From assembly GCF_008642275.1 (NCBI RefSeq), contig NZ_CP029189.1, forward strand, positions 2,030,001 to 2,094,000: 64,000 bases of DNA, given 5' to 3'. Under the pieces are notes generated by a model. The model had not been told where the DNA came from. It saw only the letters and a list, made by a program, of their open reading frames with translations, and made no database searches. This DNA is from Streptomyces venezuelae. GTDB lineage: Bacteria; Actinomycetota; Actinomycetes; Streptomycetales; Streptomycetaceae. A program made the position numbers and the translations under genes. Of this stretch, positions 38,645 to 51,185 are shown one piece after another (the stretch's first letter is position 1; every line of letters begins with the position of its first letter).

Positions 38645-38684
38645 GTGAGGGGATGGCCGCCGTGCGGCCGTCCCCTCACTTTTC
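38645..38684 (+). terminator. Intrinsic terminator after the DUF3040 gene
   Basis: GTGAGGGGATGGCCGC (38645-38660) pairs with 38664-38679 (one G-T pair) around a CGT loop, followed by TTTTCT. This is a classic hairpin plus T-run, 15 bases after the stop. Confidence 0.92.
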
Positions 38685-38711
38685 TGCGCATCCGTACGGC
38701 ATGATGATCCG

Positions 38712-39338
38712 ATGAGTGTGCTCCCCCTGGTCTTCACCAGCGGCTGGGCCAGTGGGATCAACGCTTACGCCGTGGTCCTCCTGCTCGGCATCTTCGGCCG
38801 CACCGGCCTCACCGACGACGTCCCCGCCTCCCTGCAGCGCACGGACGTGCTGATCGTCGCGGCGGTGCTGTTCCTGTGCGAGGCGATCGCCGACAAGGTG
38901 CCGTACATGGACTCGATATGGGACACCGTCCACACGGTGATCCGGCCCGTGTCCGGTGCGGTGGTCGGTGCGCTGCTGGCCGGGCAGACCGGTTCGCTCC
39001 CCGAGATCACCGCCGCCGCGGTCGGCGGCTCCACGGCGCTGGCCAGCCATTTCGTCAAGGCCGGCACCCGGATGGCGATCAACACCTCGCCGGAGCCCTT
39101 CACCAATGTGGGGATGAGCATCGCCGAGGACCTCGGCGTGGCCGGGCTCGTCACCTTCGCGATGTTCAATCCCGAGGCCGCCGCGATCATCGCCGCCGTG
39201 CTGCTGGCCATCGGGCTGGCCATACTGGTCTTCCTGTGGAGCCGGATCCGCCGCTTCCTGCGCCGCCGCGCCCAGCGCCGCGAGGAGAAGCGCATGGCCG
39301 CCGGGGCCCGGGAGACCACCGGGGCCCCACCCCGCTGA
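38712..39338 (+). CDS. DUF4126 domain membrane protein
   Basis: A 208-residue protein with four to five hydrophobic segments. It contains FTSGWASGINAYAVVLLLGIFGR, DKVPYMDSIWDTVHTVIRPVSGA and an Ala-rich final helix, then a very basic tail (RRFLRRRAQRREEKR). The pattern matches DUF4126, a conserved actinobacterial family of unknown role. The ATG at 38712 immediately follows the terminator of the previous gene, so its promoter must lie within or just before that hairpin. Confidence 0.88.
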   Translation: MSVLPLVFTSGWASGINAYAVVLLLGIFGRTGLTDDVPASLQRTDVLIVAAVLFLCEAIADKVPYMDSIWDTVHTVIRPVSGAVVGALLAGQTGSLPEITAAAVGGSTALASHFVKAGTRMAINTSPEPFTNVGMSIAEDLGVAGLVTFAMFNPEAAAIIAAVLLAIGLAILVFLWSRIRRFLRRRAQRREEKRMAAGARETTGAPPR

Positions 39339-39342
39339 CCCA

Positions 39343-39423
39343 GGGGTCACGTCGGGGGCACCACGGGGTCACCTCGGGGGCATCACGGGGTCACCTCGGG
39401 GGCACCACGGGGTCACCTCGGGG
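39343..39423. repeat. Tandem repeat, 22-bp unit, about 3.7 copies
   Basis: GGGGTCACCTCGGGGGCACC then AC repeats at 39343, 39365, 39387 and 39409 (last copy partial), with single-base differences in the first two. It starts 5 bases after the DUF4126 stop and ends 30 bases before the next ATG. It is probably a variable-number repeat; no function is implied. Confidence 0.9.
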
Positions 39424-39453
39424 ACCGGTACGGGGGTCGATAGGCTCGGCCGC

Positions 39454-40872
39454 ATGGCACGAATTGCGGTGATCGGCGCCGGCATGGGCGCGATGGCTAC
39501 GGCGGCCCGGCTGGCCGTGGCGGGGCACCAGGTGACGGTGTACGAACGCGGGGCGACCTACGGCGGAGCCGTGGGCCGGTACGAACGCGAGGGCTTCGCC
39601 TTCGACACCGGGCCCGGACTGCTGCACCTGCCGGCCGTCTACCGCGACCTCTTCGTGAAGACCGGCAAGCGGCCGCTGGAGGCCTGCGTCGACATGGTCC
39701 AGGCGAACCCGGCCGTGCGGCACGTCCTCCCCCACCACGGTGTCGACGTCACCCTCCCCGGCGCCTCCCACGGCGGTGTCGCCGCCGCCCTGGAATCCGC
39801 CTTCGGCGCGGGCGCGGGCGAGCGCTGGAACGCCGTCCTGGGCCGCGCCCGCGACGCCTGGGACGCCACGCGGCGCCCGCTGCTGGAGGAGCCGCTGCGG
39901 CCCGGCGCCCGGCAGAGCCTGGGCGGCGACCCGTACCCGGCCGTGCGCCGCAGCGGCCTCCTGCGCCGCCGTACGCCGACCCTCGCCGAGGTGGCCGACC
40001 GGGAGCTGGGCGGCGCGCTCGCCGAGGTGCTGACCGGGCTGGTGCGCGGCTACGGCATCGACCCCGCGACCGCTCCCGCCTCGGCGGCGGTGCTCCCGTA
40101 CATGGAGCAGACCTTCGGCAGCTGGTACGTGCGCGGAGGGATGCGGGCCCTGGCCACCGCCGTGTACGAGCGCTGCCTGGAGCGCAAGGTGGCCTTCGTC
40201 TTCGGGGCGGAGGTCCGGGAGGTCCTGGTCGCGGACGGCCGGGCGGCCGGTCTGCGGCTGGCCGACGGCAGTGAGGCGGCCGCCGACTCCGTCGTGTGCG
40301 GGATCGACCCGCGGCAGCTTCCTGCCGGATCGCTGCCGTGGCCGCCGGACGCGGTGCCCGCCCGCGGTGAGGGCGTACCGGGGCGGCTCACGCTGCTCCT
40401 CGCGCTGCGCGGCGCACGCCCGGCCGACGCCGTGCACCGCACCCTGGTCCACGCCTCGGGTGCGCAGGTCACCGTCATGCGCCCGGACGATCCGGCCACC
40501 CGGCCCGACGAGGAGCACGAGGCGGTCACCGTGAGCGCCGTGCCCGGGCCCGGCACCTCGGACCCCGATCAGCTGCTGAACCTCGCGGAGAAGGCCGTAC
40601 AGGGACTGCGGGAGCGGTTGTTGTGGCACGAGGTGCGGACCCCGGCCGACATCGAGGCGGCGACCGGTGCGCTGGGCGGCGCGGTGCCCCCGCCCGCCCT
40701 CGCGGGGGCCGGGGGCCGGCTGCTCCAGCCCGCCAACACCACGGCCGTGCCGGGGCTGTACCTGGCGGGAGGCTGGGCCCACCCCGGCGGCGGACTGGCG
40801 CACGCCGGGATGACCGGAGCCCTGGTGGCCGGACTGATCGTGGAGGGCGCGGAGTTCCGCGGCTCCCGCTGA
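39454..40872 (+). CDS. Phytoene-desaturase-like FAD-dependent oxidoreductase
   Basis: A 472-residue flavoprotein. The N-terminal FAD loop is VIGAGMGAMATAARLAVAGHQVTVYERG, then GYxFDTGPGLLHLP-like FAFDTGPGLLHLP. The C-terminal FAD motif is GLYLAGGWAHPGGGLAHAGMTGALVAGLI. These are CrtI/phytoene desaturase family marks. No carotenoid synthase genes are nearby, so the substrate may differ; family members also act on other lipids. The ATG at 39454 has no strong ribosome site. Confidence 0.88.
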   Translation: MARIAVIGAGMGAMATAARLAVAGHQVTVYERGATYGGAVGRYEREGFAFDTGPGLLHLPAVYRDLFVKTGKRPLEACVDMVQANPAVRHVLPHHGVDVTLPGASHGGVAAALESAFGAGAGERWNAVLGRARDAWDATRRPLLEEPLRPGARQSLGGDPYPAVRRSGLLRRRTPTLAEVADRELGGALAEVLTGLVRGYGIDPATAPASAAVLPYMEQTFGSWYVRGGMRALATAVYERCLERKVAFVFGAEVREVLVADGRAAGLRLADGSEAAADSVVCGIDPRQLPAGSLPWPPDAVPARGEGVPGRLTLLLALRGARPADAVHRTLVHASGAQVTVMRPDDPATRPDEEHEAVTVSAVPGPGTSDPDQLLNLAEKAVQGLRERLLWHEVRTPADIEAATGALGGAVPPPALAGAGGRLLQPANTTAVPGLYLAGGWAHPGGGLAHAGMTGALVAGLIVEGAEFRGSR

Positions 40873-40905
40873 CCGGCGGCGGTACCCGCCGGTGGCGGTA
40901 CCGCG

Positions 40906-41775
40906 TCAGTAGCGGTACTGCTCGTACCCGCCCTGCTGGGGGTACGGGTACTGCTGCGGCTGCTCGCCCTGGTCCTCCAGCGGGTAGGACTGGCCGGCCC
41001 CGTCGGTGGACCGCTGCTGCGGGACCCAGACCCCGCCGGGCGGGGTGTCCGTGGAGTACTGCTGCTGCCCGTAGTCGGCGTACGGGGTGTAGTCGTACGG
41101 CTGGGGCGGGGCGACGCCGCCGCCGGTGCCGATGTACGGGTCCGAGTAGGCGGCGTAGACCTGCTGCTGGTCGCCCACCGGGTAGCCGCCCGAGTAGTCG
41201 TAGCCGCCCTGGTTGGGCTGGTCGTAGTACGCCGCGTACTGGTGCGCGTCCTGCTCGGCCGTGGTGAACGGCGAGGCGAAGGCCGCCGTTCCGTCGGCCT
41301 CGGGGGACGAGAGGCTCTGTATCCCGTAGGACCCGGATTCATCGGGCACCGGCTCCGGGCTGTAGACCGCCGGGGGCGCGTCCCGGAAGGGCCGCTCCTG
41401 CGCGGGCGCGTCCGCGTCCCGGTCGGCTTCGGCGTCGTACTGCAGATCGGTGACCTGGAGGGCCGGCTCCTGCTTGGTGCCCGCGGCCCGGCGGCGGCGC
41501 GTCTGCCGTACGGGCTCCCCGCCGCGGCGCAGCGCCCAGCCGGCGACGAAGCCCTTGCGGAAGGACAGCGTCACCAGGGTCTGGCCCACGGCGAACGCCA
41601 GTGCGCCGGCGCCGATGACCGGCACCGACGGCAGTATCACCCCGGCGACCACGCCGAGGAAGCCGGCGAACGCGAGCAGGCGCCAGCGGAGCCGGGCCTT
41701 GTACTGCATCAGGACCTCGGCAAGCAGCCACAGCGCGACGAAACCGAACGCGATGTAGAGGACCGTCATTCCCAT
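40906..41775 (-). CDS. Membrane protein with Tyr/Gln/Pro-rich C-terminal tail
   Basis: A 289-residue protein I do not recognise. Residues 1-75 have two or three hydrophobic segments (VLYIAFGFVALWLLAEVLMQ, LLAFAGFLGVVAGVILPSVPVIGAGALAFAVGQ). A basic patch follows (RKGFVAGWALRRGG...RQTRRRRAAG). From about residue 110 it is disordered and increasingly rich in Tyr, Gln, Gly and Pro, ending in QPQQYPYPQQGGYEQYRY. The ATG at 41775 follows GAGGGG. The tail resembles prion-like or phase-separating regions. It lies downstream of metF in the same direction. Confidence 0.85.
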   Translation of the reverse strand: MGMTVLYIAFGFVALWLLAEVLMQYKARLRWRLLAFAGFLGVVAGVILPSVPVIGAGALAFAVGQTLVTLSFRKGFVAGWALRRGGEPVRQTRRRRAAGTKQEPALQVTDLQYDAEADRDADAPAQERPFRDAPPAVYSPEPVPDESGSYGIQSLSSPEADGTAAFASPFTTAEQDAHQYAAYYDQPNQGGYDYSGGYPVGDQQQVYAAYSDPYIGTGGGVAPPQPYDYTPYADYGQQQYSTDTPPGGVWVPQQRSTDGAGQSYPLEDQGEQPQQYPYPQQGGYEQYRY

Positions 41776-41824
41776 GCATGGCCCCTCTCGGTACGGCCGC
41801 CGGCGCGGGAACGGGGACGGCCGC

Positions 41825-42739
41825 TCAGGCCCGCTGGTGCAGGCCCAGGTTCTCGTAGATTTCGAGAGTCGCCGTGGAATTGTTGAGCGTGATGAAGTGC
41901 AGCCCCGGGACACCCTCGGACAGCAGCCGCGCGCAGAACTCCGTGGCGAACTCGATGCCAATGGAGCGTACAGCGGCCGGGTCGTCCTTGACGGCGAGCA
42001 TGCGCTCTTTCACGTCCGCGGGGAAGACCGCGGTGCTGAGTTGGGGCAGTCGGTCGAGCTGCTTGATACCCACAACAGGCATGACCTCGGGGATGATCGG
42101 GGTCTCGCAGCCCGCCTTCTCGACGCTGTCGCGCAACCGCAGATAATTCTCGGGATCGAAGAACATCTGGGTGATCGCATAGTCCGCGCCCGCACGGCAC
42201 TTGTCCACGAAGTGCCGGATGTCCGTATCCCAGTCGGTCGACCGCGGGTGCATCTCGGGGAAGGCCGCGACACCGACGCAGAAGTCGCCGGACTCCTTGA
42301 GCAGCCGGACCAGGTCGGCGGCGTAGTGCACGCCCTCGGGGTGGGCCACCCAGTCGGCCATCGGGTCGCCCGGCGGGTCGCCGCGCAGGGCGAGCATGTT
42401 GCGGATCCCGGCGTCGGCGAACTGGCCGATGACGTGGCGCAGCTCGGCGATGGAGTGGTCCACGGCGGTGAGGTGCGCGACGGGGGTGAGGGTGGTGTCC
42501 GCGGCGATCTCCTGGGTGGCCTTGACGGTGCCGCCACGGGTGGAGCCGCCGGCTCCGTAGGTCACGGAGACGAAACTCGGGGATACCGCCTCGACCCGGC
42601 GCAGGGCGTTCCAGAGGTTGCGTTCGCCCTTCTCGGTCTTCGGGGCCCAGAACTCGAAGGAGTACGAGCGCCCGGACGCGAGGAGGTCGCGGACCGTGTG
42701 TGCACGATCCGACCAGGTGGAAGCGGTACCAGAGGCCAT
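41825..42739 (-). CDS. metF: 5,10-methylenetetrahydrofolate reductase
   Basis: A 304-residue FAD enzyme reducing methylene-THF to methyl-THF for methionine synthesis. The family opening [17 protein letters not shown] carries the catalytic Glu. [25 protein letters not shown] and [18 protein letters not shown] are standard motifs. It ends with [22 protein letters not shown] set of TGTCCA/TGGACA half-sites lies 40-70 bases upstream. The Tyr-rich membrane protein gene follows after 49 bases. Confidence 0.97.
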   Translation of the reverse strand: MASGTASTWSDRAHTVRDLLASGRSYSFEFWAPKTEKGERNLWNALRRVEAVSPSFVSVTYGAGGSTRGGTVKATQEIAADTTLTPVAHLTAVDHSIAELRHVIGQFADAGIRNMLALRGDPPGDPMADWVAHPEGVHYAADLVRLLKESGDFCVGVAAFPEMHPRSTDWDTDIRHFVDKCRAGADYAITQMFFDPENYLRLRDSVEKAGCETPIIPEVMPVVGIKQLDRLPQLSTAVFPADVKERMLAVKDDPAAVRSIGIEFATEFCARLLSEGVPGLHFITLNNSTATLEIYENLGLHQRA

Positions 42740-42778
42740 GTGGGCAGGTTAGACGCGGGTCGGCGGTCACCGAAGCCT

Positions 42779-42807
42779 TGTCCACGCTTTGGACACGTTT
42801 TTGGACA
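42779..42807 (-). promoter_or_regulatory. Possible operator upstream of metF
   Basis: TGTCCA (42779-42784) and TGGACA (42790-42795) form an inverted pair, and a second TGGACA follows at 42802-42807. The regular 11-12 base spacing puts the half-sites on one helix face. No regulator is identified. Confidence 0.4.
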
Positions 42808-42884
42808 CCTGGAGGGCCGGCTCCGACCTGAAGGCGTCCGAACGGGGGAACGCGGCCGCCCGTCGGCCGGGCGGACGGACGGAC

Positions 42885-43520
42885 TCAGCCGAGGCGGGCG
42901 CGGACCCGCTTGGCGAGCTCCGCGGCGGCCGCGCCGGGGTCGGTGGCCTCGGTGAGGGCGCGGACGACCACGATCCGGGTGGCGCCGGCGTCCAGTACCT
43001 CGTCCAGGTTCGAGCCGTCGATGCCGCCGATGGCGAACCAGGGGCGGTCCTGCTCCAGGGAGGCCGCGTACCGGACGAGGTCCAGGCCCGGGGCGTGGCG
43101 GCCGGGCTTGGTGGGGGTGGGCCAGCAGGGGCCGGTGCAGAAGTAGTCCACGCCGGCTTCGGCGACGGCCGCGTCGACCTCGTCCTCGGCGTGGCAGGAA
43201 CGGCCGATCAGCACCTGCTCGCCGAGGATGGCGCGGGCCGCGGGCACGGGGATGTCGCCCTGGCCGAGGTGCAGGACGTCGGAGCCGATGGCGTGGGCGA
43301 CGTCGGCACGGTCGTTCACGGCGAGGAGCTTGCCGTGGCGGCGGGCGGCCTCGGCGAAGACCTGGAGGTGTTCGAGTTCCTCGCCCGCCTCCATGCCCTT
43401 GTCCCGGAGCTGGACGATGTCCACGCCCGAGGACAGGACGGCGTCGAGGAACTCGGGGAGGTCACCCTGGCGCTTGCGGGCGTCCGTGCACAGGTAGAGC
43501 CGGGCGTCGGACAGCTGCAT
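42885..43520 (-). CDS. thiE: Thiamine-phosphate synthase
   Basis: A 211-residue TIM-barrel enzyme that joins HMP-pyrophosphate and thiazole phosphate to thiamine phosphate. Motifs are [44 protein letters not shown], the phosphate loop [12 protein letters not shown] and [25 protein letters not shown]. The ATG at 43520 follows GGGGGG. It is 2 kb from, and opposite to, thiOSG; no riboswitch is seen before it. Confidence 0.96.
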   Translation of the reverse strand: MQLSDARLYLCTDARKRQGDLPEFLDAVLSSGVDIVQLRDKGMEAGEELEHLQVFAEAARRHGKLLAVNDRADVAHAIGSDVLHLGQGDIPVPAARAILGEQVLIGRSCHAEDEVDAAVAEAGVDYFCTGPCWPTPTKPGRHAPGLDLVRYAASLEQDRPWFAIGGIDGSNLDEVLDAGATRIVVVRALTEATDPGAAAAELAKRVRARLG

Positions 43521-43593
43521 GGGTGTACCCCCCGTGATGGAGGCGGTGTACGGGCCTCGGCCCGTACACCGCTGTGGAGCGAAGGCGATCAGG

Positions 43594-43959
43594 TCAGAGG
43601 GCGAGCGCCTGAGCGCGGCGCTTCACCTCCGTGCCGCGATTCTCGCTCAGCGCCTGCACGGGGGTGCCGGGCAGGGTCGGATCCTCGGTGAAGAGCCATT
43701 CCAGGATCTCCTCCTCGGTGAAACGGTCGTCGCGCAGCACGGTCAGCAGACCGACGAGGCCCTTGACGACCTTGTCGCCGTCGATGAAGGGGGCCGGAAC
43801 CTGCAGGGAGCGGTTCTCGCCCCGGCGGACGGCGATGAGCTGCCCTTCCTTGACCATCTGGCGGACCCGGGTCACCTCGATGTTCAGCATCTCCGCGATG
43901 TCGGGGAGGTACAGCCACGAGGGGACAAGGGCATCGATCTTTGCGTCAATCTCGGTCAC
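43594..43959 (-). CDS. Rv2175c-like DNA-binding protein
   Basis: A 121-residue protein of the Rv2175c family. A winged-helix/MerR-like DNA-binding segment reads [33 protein letters not shown], and the C-terminal part has [28 protein letters not shown]. In M. tuberculosis the homologue is a substrate of the PASTA kinase PknL encoded next to it. Here a PASTA kinase gene lies about 5 kb away. GTG at 43959; the upstream extension has no support. The binding site is unknown. Confidence 0.9.
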   Translation of the reverse strand: MTEIDAKIDALVPSWLYLPDIAEMLNIEVTRVRQMVKEGQLIAVRRGENRSLQVPAPFIDGDKVVKGLVGLLTVLRDDRFTEEEILEWLFTEDPTLPGTPVQALSENRGTEVKRRAQALAL

Positions 43960-44052
43960 AGGCACAAGCCTGCCATCTCGGCTCCGCCGCCGGTACCTGA
44001 GCGACCCCGTCCGGGTCCCGCCTCCGGCCATCCGGCCCCGGCCCGGCCCGTT

Positions 44053-44077
44053 CAGCCCTGCCGGCGTGTGAGGCGCG
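44053..44077. repeat. Dispersed GC-rich repeat, copy F
   Basis: CAGCCCTGCCGGCGTGTGAG then GCGCG is a diverged copy of the dispersed repeat, in the 205-base gap between the flavoprotein stop and the Rv2175c-like gene. It probably contributes to ending the flavoprotein transcript. Confidence 0.6.
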
Positions 44078-44164
44078 GGTCCGGACGGAGCCCGGGAAAC
44101 GGAGAAGGGGCGGGGGCGGGGACCCGGCTCCGCGCAGCGGCACCCGCACCCGCACCCCGGGCCC

Positions 44165-45385
44165 TCAGGCGGTGGCCGACTTCAGCGGGACCGAGGGGTC
44201 GCCGACCTTCGCGGGGTCCACGGAGACGCCCGTCTCGATCAGGCGGCGGCCCTGCGCCAGGTCCCGCGGCCGCCCCACGGCCAGTACGGCGACGAGCGCG
44301 CCGCCCTTCAGCCAGCACGCCGACCAGGCGGGACCGGCCGGGTCCCCGCGCAGGAGCAGGGTGTCGGCCCCGCCGTGGTGCCCGGCGTACTGCACGAAGC
44401 GCCCGAACTGCTCCGACCAGAAGTACGGCACCGGGTCGTAGACCTGGGCCGGTCCCCCGGCCAGGATGTTCGCCGCGACCGCCCGCGGCCCCTGGAGCGC
44501 GTTGTCCCAGTGGTGCACGAGCAGCCGCGTCCCGTACCGCCCCGACGGGAAGGAGGCGCAGTCGCCGACCGCGTACACCCCGGGCAGCGAGGTGCGCAGG
44601 TACGCGTCCGCGGTGACCGAGCCGTCGGGGCCGCGTTCCACGCCGGTCCCGTCCAGCCACCCGGTGGCGGGGCGCGCGCCGATGCCCACCACCACGGCGC
44701 CGGCGGGCAGGGCGCGTCCGTCCGCCAGCAGGACCCGTCCCTCCTCGATCCCGGCGACCTTCGCTCCGGTGACCAGTTCCGCGCCCGCCTCCTGGTACCA
44801 GCGCGTCATCGGCTCGGTGACCTCGGCGGGCAGCGCCCCCGCCAGCACCCGGTCCGCCGCCTCGACCACGGTGACCTCGCAGCCGGCCTCCCGGGCGGCG
44901 GTGGCGAACTCGGCGCCGATCCAGCCGGCCCCGACGACCACGGCCCGGGGAGAGGCGGCCAGCACCGGGCGGAGCCGGGCGGCGTCGTCCAGCGTGCGCA
45001 GGAGGTGGACGCCCGGGACGCCCTCGGTCCCGGGGAGGGTCATCGGCTGCGCGCCGGTCGCGAGGACGAGGATCCCGTACGGGACCGGTCCCGCCTCGGT
45101 GTCCAGCTCGTGGACGGCGGCGCGCAGTCCGGTGACCTCGACGCCGAGCCTGAGGTCGATGTCGAGGCCTTCGAAGTCCACGTCGAAGGCGGAGTCCTCG
45201 GCCTTGCCGAGGAGCACCGCCTTGGACAGCGGGGGACGGTCGTAGGGCTGATGGGGTTCGGCTCCCAGCAGGGTCACCGGGCCGGTGAAGCCCTGTTCGC
45301 GCAGGGCCACGGCGGTCTGCACGCCGGCCATTCCGGCGCCGACGATCACGACGCCGCGCTGATTCTGTTCCGTCTGCTCGCTCAC
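44165..45385 (-). CDS. NAD(P)/FAD-dependent oxidoreductase (ferredoxin/rubredoxin reductase-like)
   Basis: A 406-residue flavoprotein. The FAD motif is GVVIVGAGMAGVQTAVALREQGF, then YDRPPLSKAVLLG, a family mark. The NAD(P) motif is AVVVGAGWIGAEFATAAREAGCEVTVVE. The second FAD motif GVYAVGDCASFPS and the C-terminal reductase domain (HHWDNALQGPRAVAANILAG) follow. Relatives feed electrons to ferredoxins and P450s. A 17-bp palindrome lies 17 bases upstream. No ferredoxin gene is adjacent, so the partner is unknown. Confidence 0.9.
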   Translation of the reverse strand: MSEQTEQNQRGVVIVGAGMAGVQTAVALREQGFTGPVTLLGAEPHQPYDRPPLSKAVLLGKAEDSAFDVDFEGLDIDLRLGVEVTGLRAAVHELDTEAGPVPYGILVLATGAQPMTLPGTEGVPGVHLLRTLDDAARLRPVLAASPRAVVVGAGWIGAEFATAAREAGCEVTVVEAADRVLAGALPAEVTEPMTRWYQEAGAELVTGAKVAGIEEGRVLLADGRALPAGAVVVGIGARPATGWLDGTGVERGPDGSVTADAYLRTSLPGVYAVGDCASFPSGRYGTRLLVHHWDNALQGPRAVAANILAGGPAQVYDPVPYFWSEQFGRFVQYAGHHGGADTLLLRGDPAGPAWSACWLKGGALVAVLAVGRPRDLAQGRRLIETGVSVDPAKVGDPSVPLKSATA

Positions 45386-45401
45386 GCCGCCACCCTAATC
45401 A

Positions 45402-45418
45402 CCTGACGCTCCGTCAGG
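45402..45418. promoter_or_regulatory. 17-bp palindrome upstream of the flavoprotein gene
   Basis: CCTGACG-CTC-CGTCAGG is a perfect inverted repeat with a 3-base centre, resembling TetR-family operators. It lies between the divergent flavoprotein and thi promoters and could control the flavoprotein gene. Confidence 0.55.
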
Positions 45419-45431
45419 AATAGGTGCCGCC

Positions 45432-45460
45432 TTACCCGCCATCCACCGCCGGGTTAGTCT
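45432..45460 (+). promoter_or_regulatory. Candidate promoter of thiOSG
   Basis: TTACCC (45432-45437) and TAGTCT (45455-45460) are spaced 17 bases apart. The start near 45467 would put the TPP aptamer at the very 5' end of the RNA. Confidence 0.45.
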
Positions 45461-45469
45461 GGCCACCGT

Positions 45470-45568
45470 ACCTATCGCGGGAGTCCGGCGCACCGGGCTG
45501 AGAGGGAGGCTGGACGGCCTCCGACCGTACGAACCTGATCCGGGTCATGCCGGCGAAGGGAGGGGCTG
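45470..45568 (+). promoter_or_regulatory. TPP (thi-box) riboswitch
   Basis: The conserved TPP aptamer elements are present in order: GGGCTGAGAGGGAGG (about 45496-45510), the variable P3 arm, then GAACCTGATCCGGGTCATGC and CCGGCGAAGGGAGG (45531-45564). The closing strand includes GGGAGGGG, the only plausible ribosome site of thiO. TPP binding should therefore block translation initiation directly. It controls thiO, thiS and thiG. Confidence 0.96.
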
Positions 45569-45575
45569 GACGCCC

Positions 45576-47754
<2,179 letters not shown>

Positions 47755-47960
47755 GGAGGTGCACGGGTTCACGCGCCGCGTGCGGGGCCTGCACCGTCTC
47801 GGGCCCCGCTCCGGGTCGGTGGGTTTTCCACCGGCCCCCGGCGTCGCAGAGGGTCCGGGCTCTCCCGCTACCGGCGAGGGGCCACCGAGTCGATCCACTC
47901 GTTCGTGTGGGTTGTCCGGATTCCGGGGATCGAAACCGGCCGGGCTTCTAACTTGGCGTC

Positions 47961-49163
47961 ATGAGGGCATTGGCGGAAGTCGGGGACGTTGGGCACCTTC
48001 GGTACAGCTTCCGGCTGCGTGTGTCGCCTGCCGCCCGCACAGCCCTGCTGGGCGAGTGGGACCGCTGCCGGTACGTATGGAACCGGTGTGTCGCTCAGTC
48101 GCGCGCAGCGCACAAGGCCGGCGAGGAGTGCGGGCCCGCCCGGTTGGACAGGATGCTCACAAGTTGGCGCGGTGAGCATGACTGGCTGCGCGCGGGTGGC
48201 AGCGTGCCGCAGCAGCAGACCATCCGGGACTTCGCCAAGGCCCGCGCCAAGGCGTTGAAGGACATCGGGGCCCGGTTGCCGATGCGGGCTCGGGCGGGAA
48301 TGCCCCGCTTCAAGAAGAAGGATCTTGCGGATCCGACCCTGAACTACACCCGTCGTGGCTTCCGGTTGAGGGACGGCCGTCTGCACTTGGCGGGTGGTAT
48401 ATCGCTGACGGTGGTGTGGTCGCGGGAACTTCCCGTCGATCCGTCGAGCGTCCGCGTCTACCGGGACAGCCTCGGGGACTGGTACGGGTCCTTCGTCGTG
48501 CAGACAGCAACCCAGCCGCTGCCGGAAACGGGTGCGGTGATCGGTGTCGACTGGGGCGTGAAGGAGACCGCGACCACCACCAGCGGCGCCCATGACCTTC
48601 CGCACCCCGAGCACGGGAGGAAGGCGGCCGGAAAGCTGGCCGGGTACCAGCGGATGATGGCCCGCCGGAAACCCAAACGCGGACAGGCCGCCTCGAAGGG
48701 CTATCGGAAGGCAAAGCAGCTGGCCGCGAAGGCGTACAAGACGGTCTCCCGGCAGCGACAGGACACAGCGCGCAAGTGGGCGAAGCGCGTGGTGACGGAC
48801 TTCGACCGAATTGCGGTGGAGGACTTCCGCCCCGCGTTCCTCGCCAAGTCGACGATGGCGCGCAAGGCGGCCGACGCGGCGATCTCAGCCACCAAGCGCG
48901 AGCTGATCAACATGGCGGGCAAGCACGGCCGCGACCTGCGGCTTGTGCATCCCGCGCACACCACCATGGACTGCGGACGGTGCGGAGCGAGAGCCAAGCA
49001 CGCACTGCCGCTGTCGGAACGTACATACACGTGCACCGCGTGCGGAGCCATCTCCCCGAGGGACAAGAACTCCGCACGCGTGATGCTCGTCCGGGCTGGT
49101 CTCAACCCGGCTACCGCTGATCGTGGAAGACCTGACGGACCGCCGGTCCGCCGGGCAGCGTGA
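47961..49163 (+). CDS. tnpB: TnpB RNA-guided endonuclease (OrfB)
   Basis: A 400-residue protein. The RuvC triad is intact: Asp197 in GVDWGVKE, Glu287 in IAVEDFRP and Asp368 in SPRDKNSARVM. A zinc ribbon has Cys338/341 (CGRC) and Cys358/361 (CTAC). The N-terminal region (RYVWNRCVAQSRAAH) is the usual helix-turn-helix/wedge part. TnpB proteins cut DNA specified by an RNA from the element's right end, keeping the element in place. The ATG at 47961 has no clear ribosome site. All key residues are present, so it is likely active. Confidence 0.92.
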   Translation: MRALAEVGDVGHLRYSFRLRVSPAARTALLGEWDRCRYVWNRCVAQSRAAHKAGEECGPARLDRMLTSWRGEHDWLRAGGSVPQQQTIRDFAKARAKALKDIGARLPMRARAGMPRFKKKDLADPTLNYTRRGFRLRDGRLHLAGGISLTVVWSRELPVDPSSVRVYRDSLGDWYGSFVVQTATQPLPETGAVIGVDWGVKETATTTSGAHDLPHPEHGRKAAGKLAGYQRMMARRKPKRGQAASKGYRKAKQLAAKAYKTVSRQRQDTARKWAKRVVTDFDRIAVEDFRPAFLAKSTMARKAADAAISATKRELINMAGKHGRDLRLVHPAHTTMDCGRCGARAKHALPLSERTYTCTACGAISPRDKNSARVMLVRAGLNPATADRGRPDGPPVRRAA

Positions 49164-49200
49164 GGTAGGAATCCCCTCTGTGAGGAGGAGAGGATGTCAA
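47961..49200 (+). mobile_element. Lone TnpB element of the IS200/IS605 type, right end at about 49200
   Basis: A tnpB gene without tnpA. After the stop, GGTAGGAATCCCCTC leads into an imperfect hairpin closing with GAGAGGATGTCAA at 49188-49200. This matches the GGAATCCCC...GGGGAGGATGTCAA right end common to actinobacterial TnpB elements. The guide of the TnpB RNA would then start at 49201 (AGCTGCGCTGCAAGGCTGCC). The left end was not found in 47755-47960. The element lies between thiG and the PASTA kinase gene. Confidence 0.75.
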
Positions 49201-49262
49201 AGCTGCGCTGCAAGGCTGCCGCCCCCGCCCGACGCCCGCTCGGCGGCTCGTAGAATCGGCGG

Positions 49263-51182
<1,920 letters not shown>

Positions 51183-51185
51183 GCC

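Noticed and set aside
39343..39423. 22-bp repeats as a possible CRISPR or replication iteron array
   Set aside because: There are no spacers, no replication gene and no AT-rich region.
47755..47960. TTCAC near 47768 as the target-adjacent motif marking the TnpB left end
   Set aside because: The pentamer is too common, and no left-end hairpin could be matched, so the boundary is left open.
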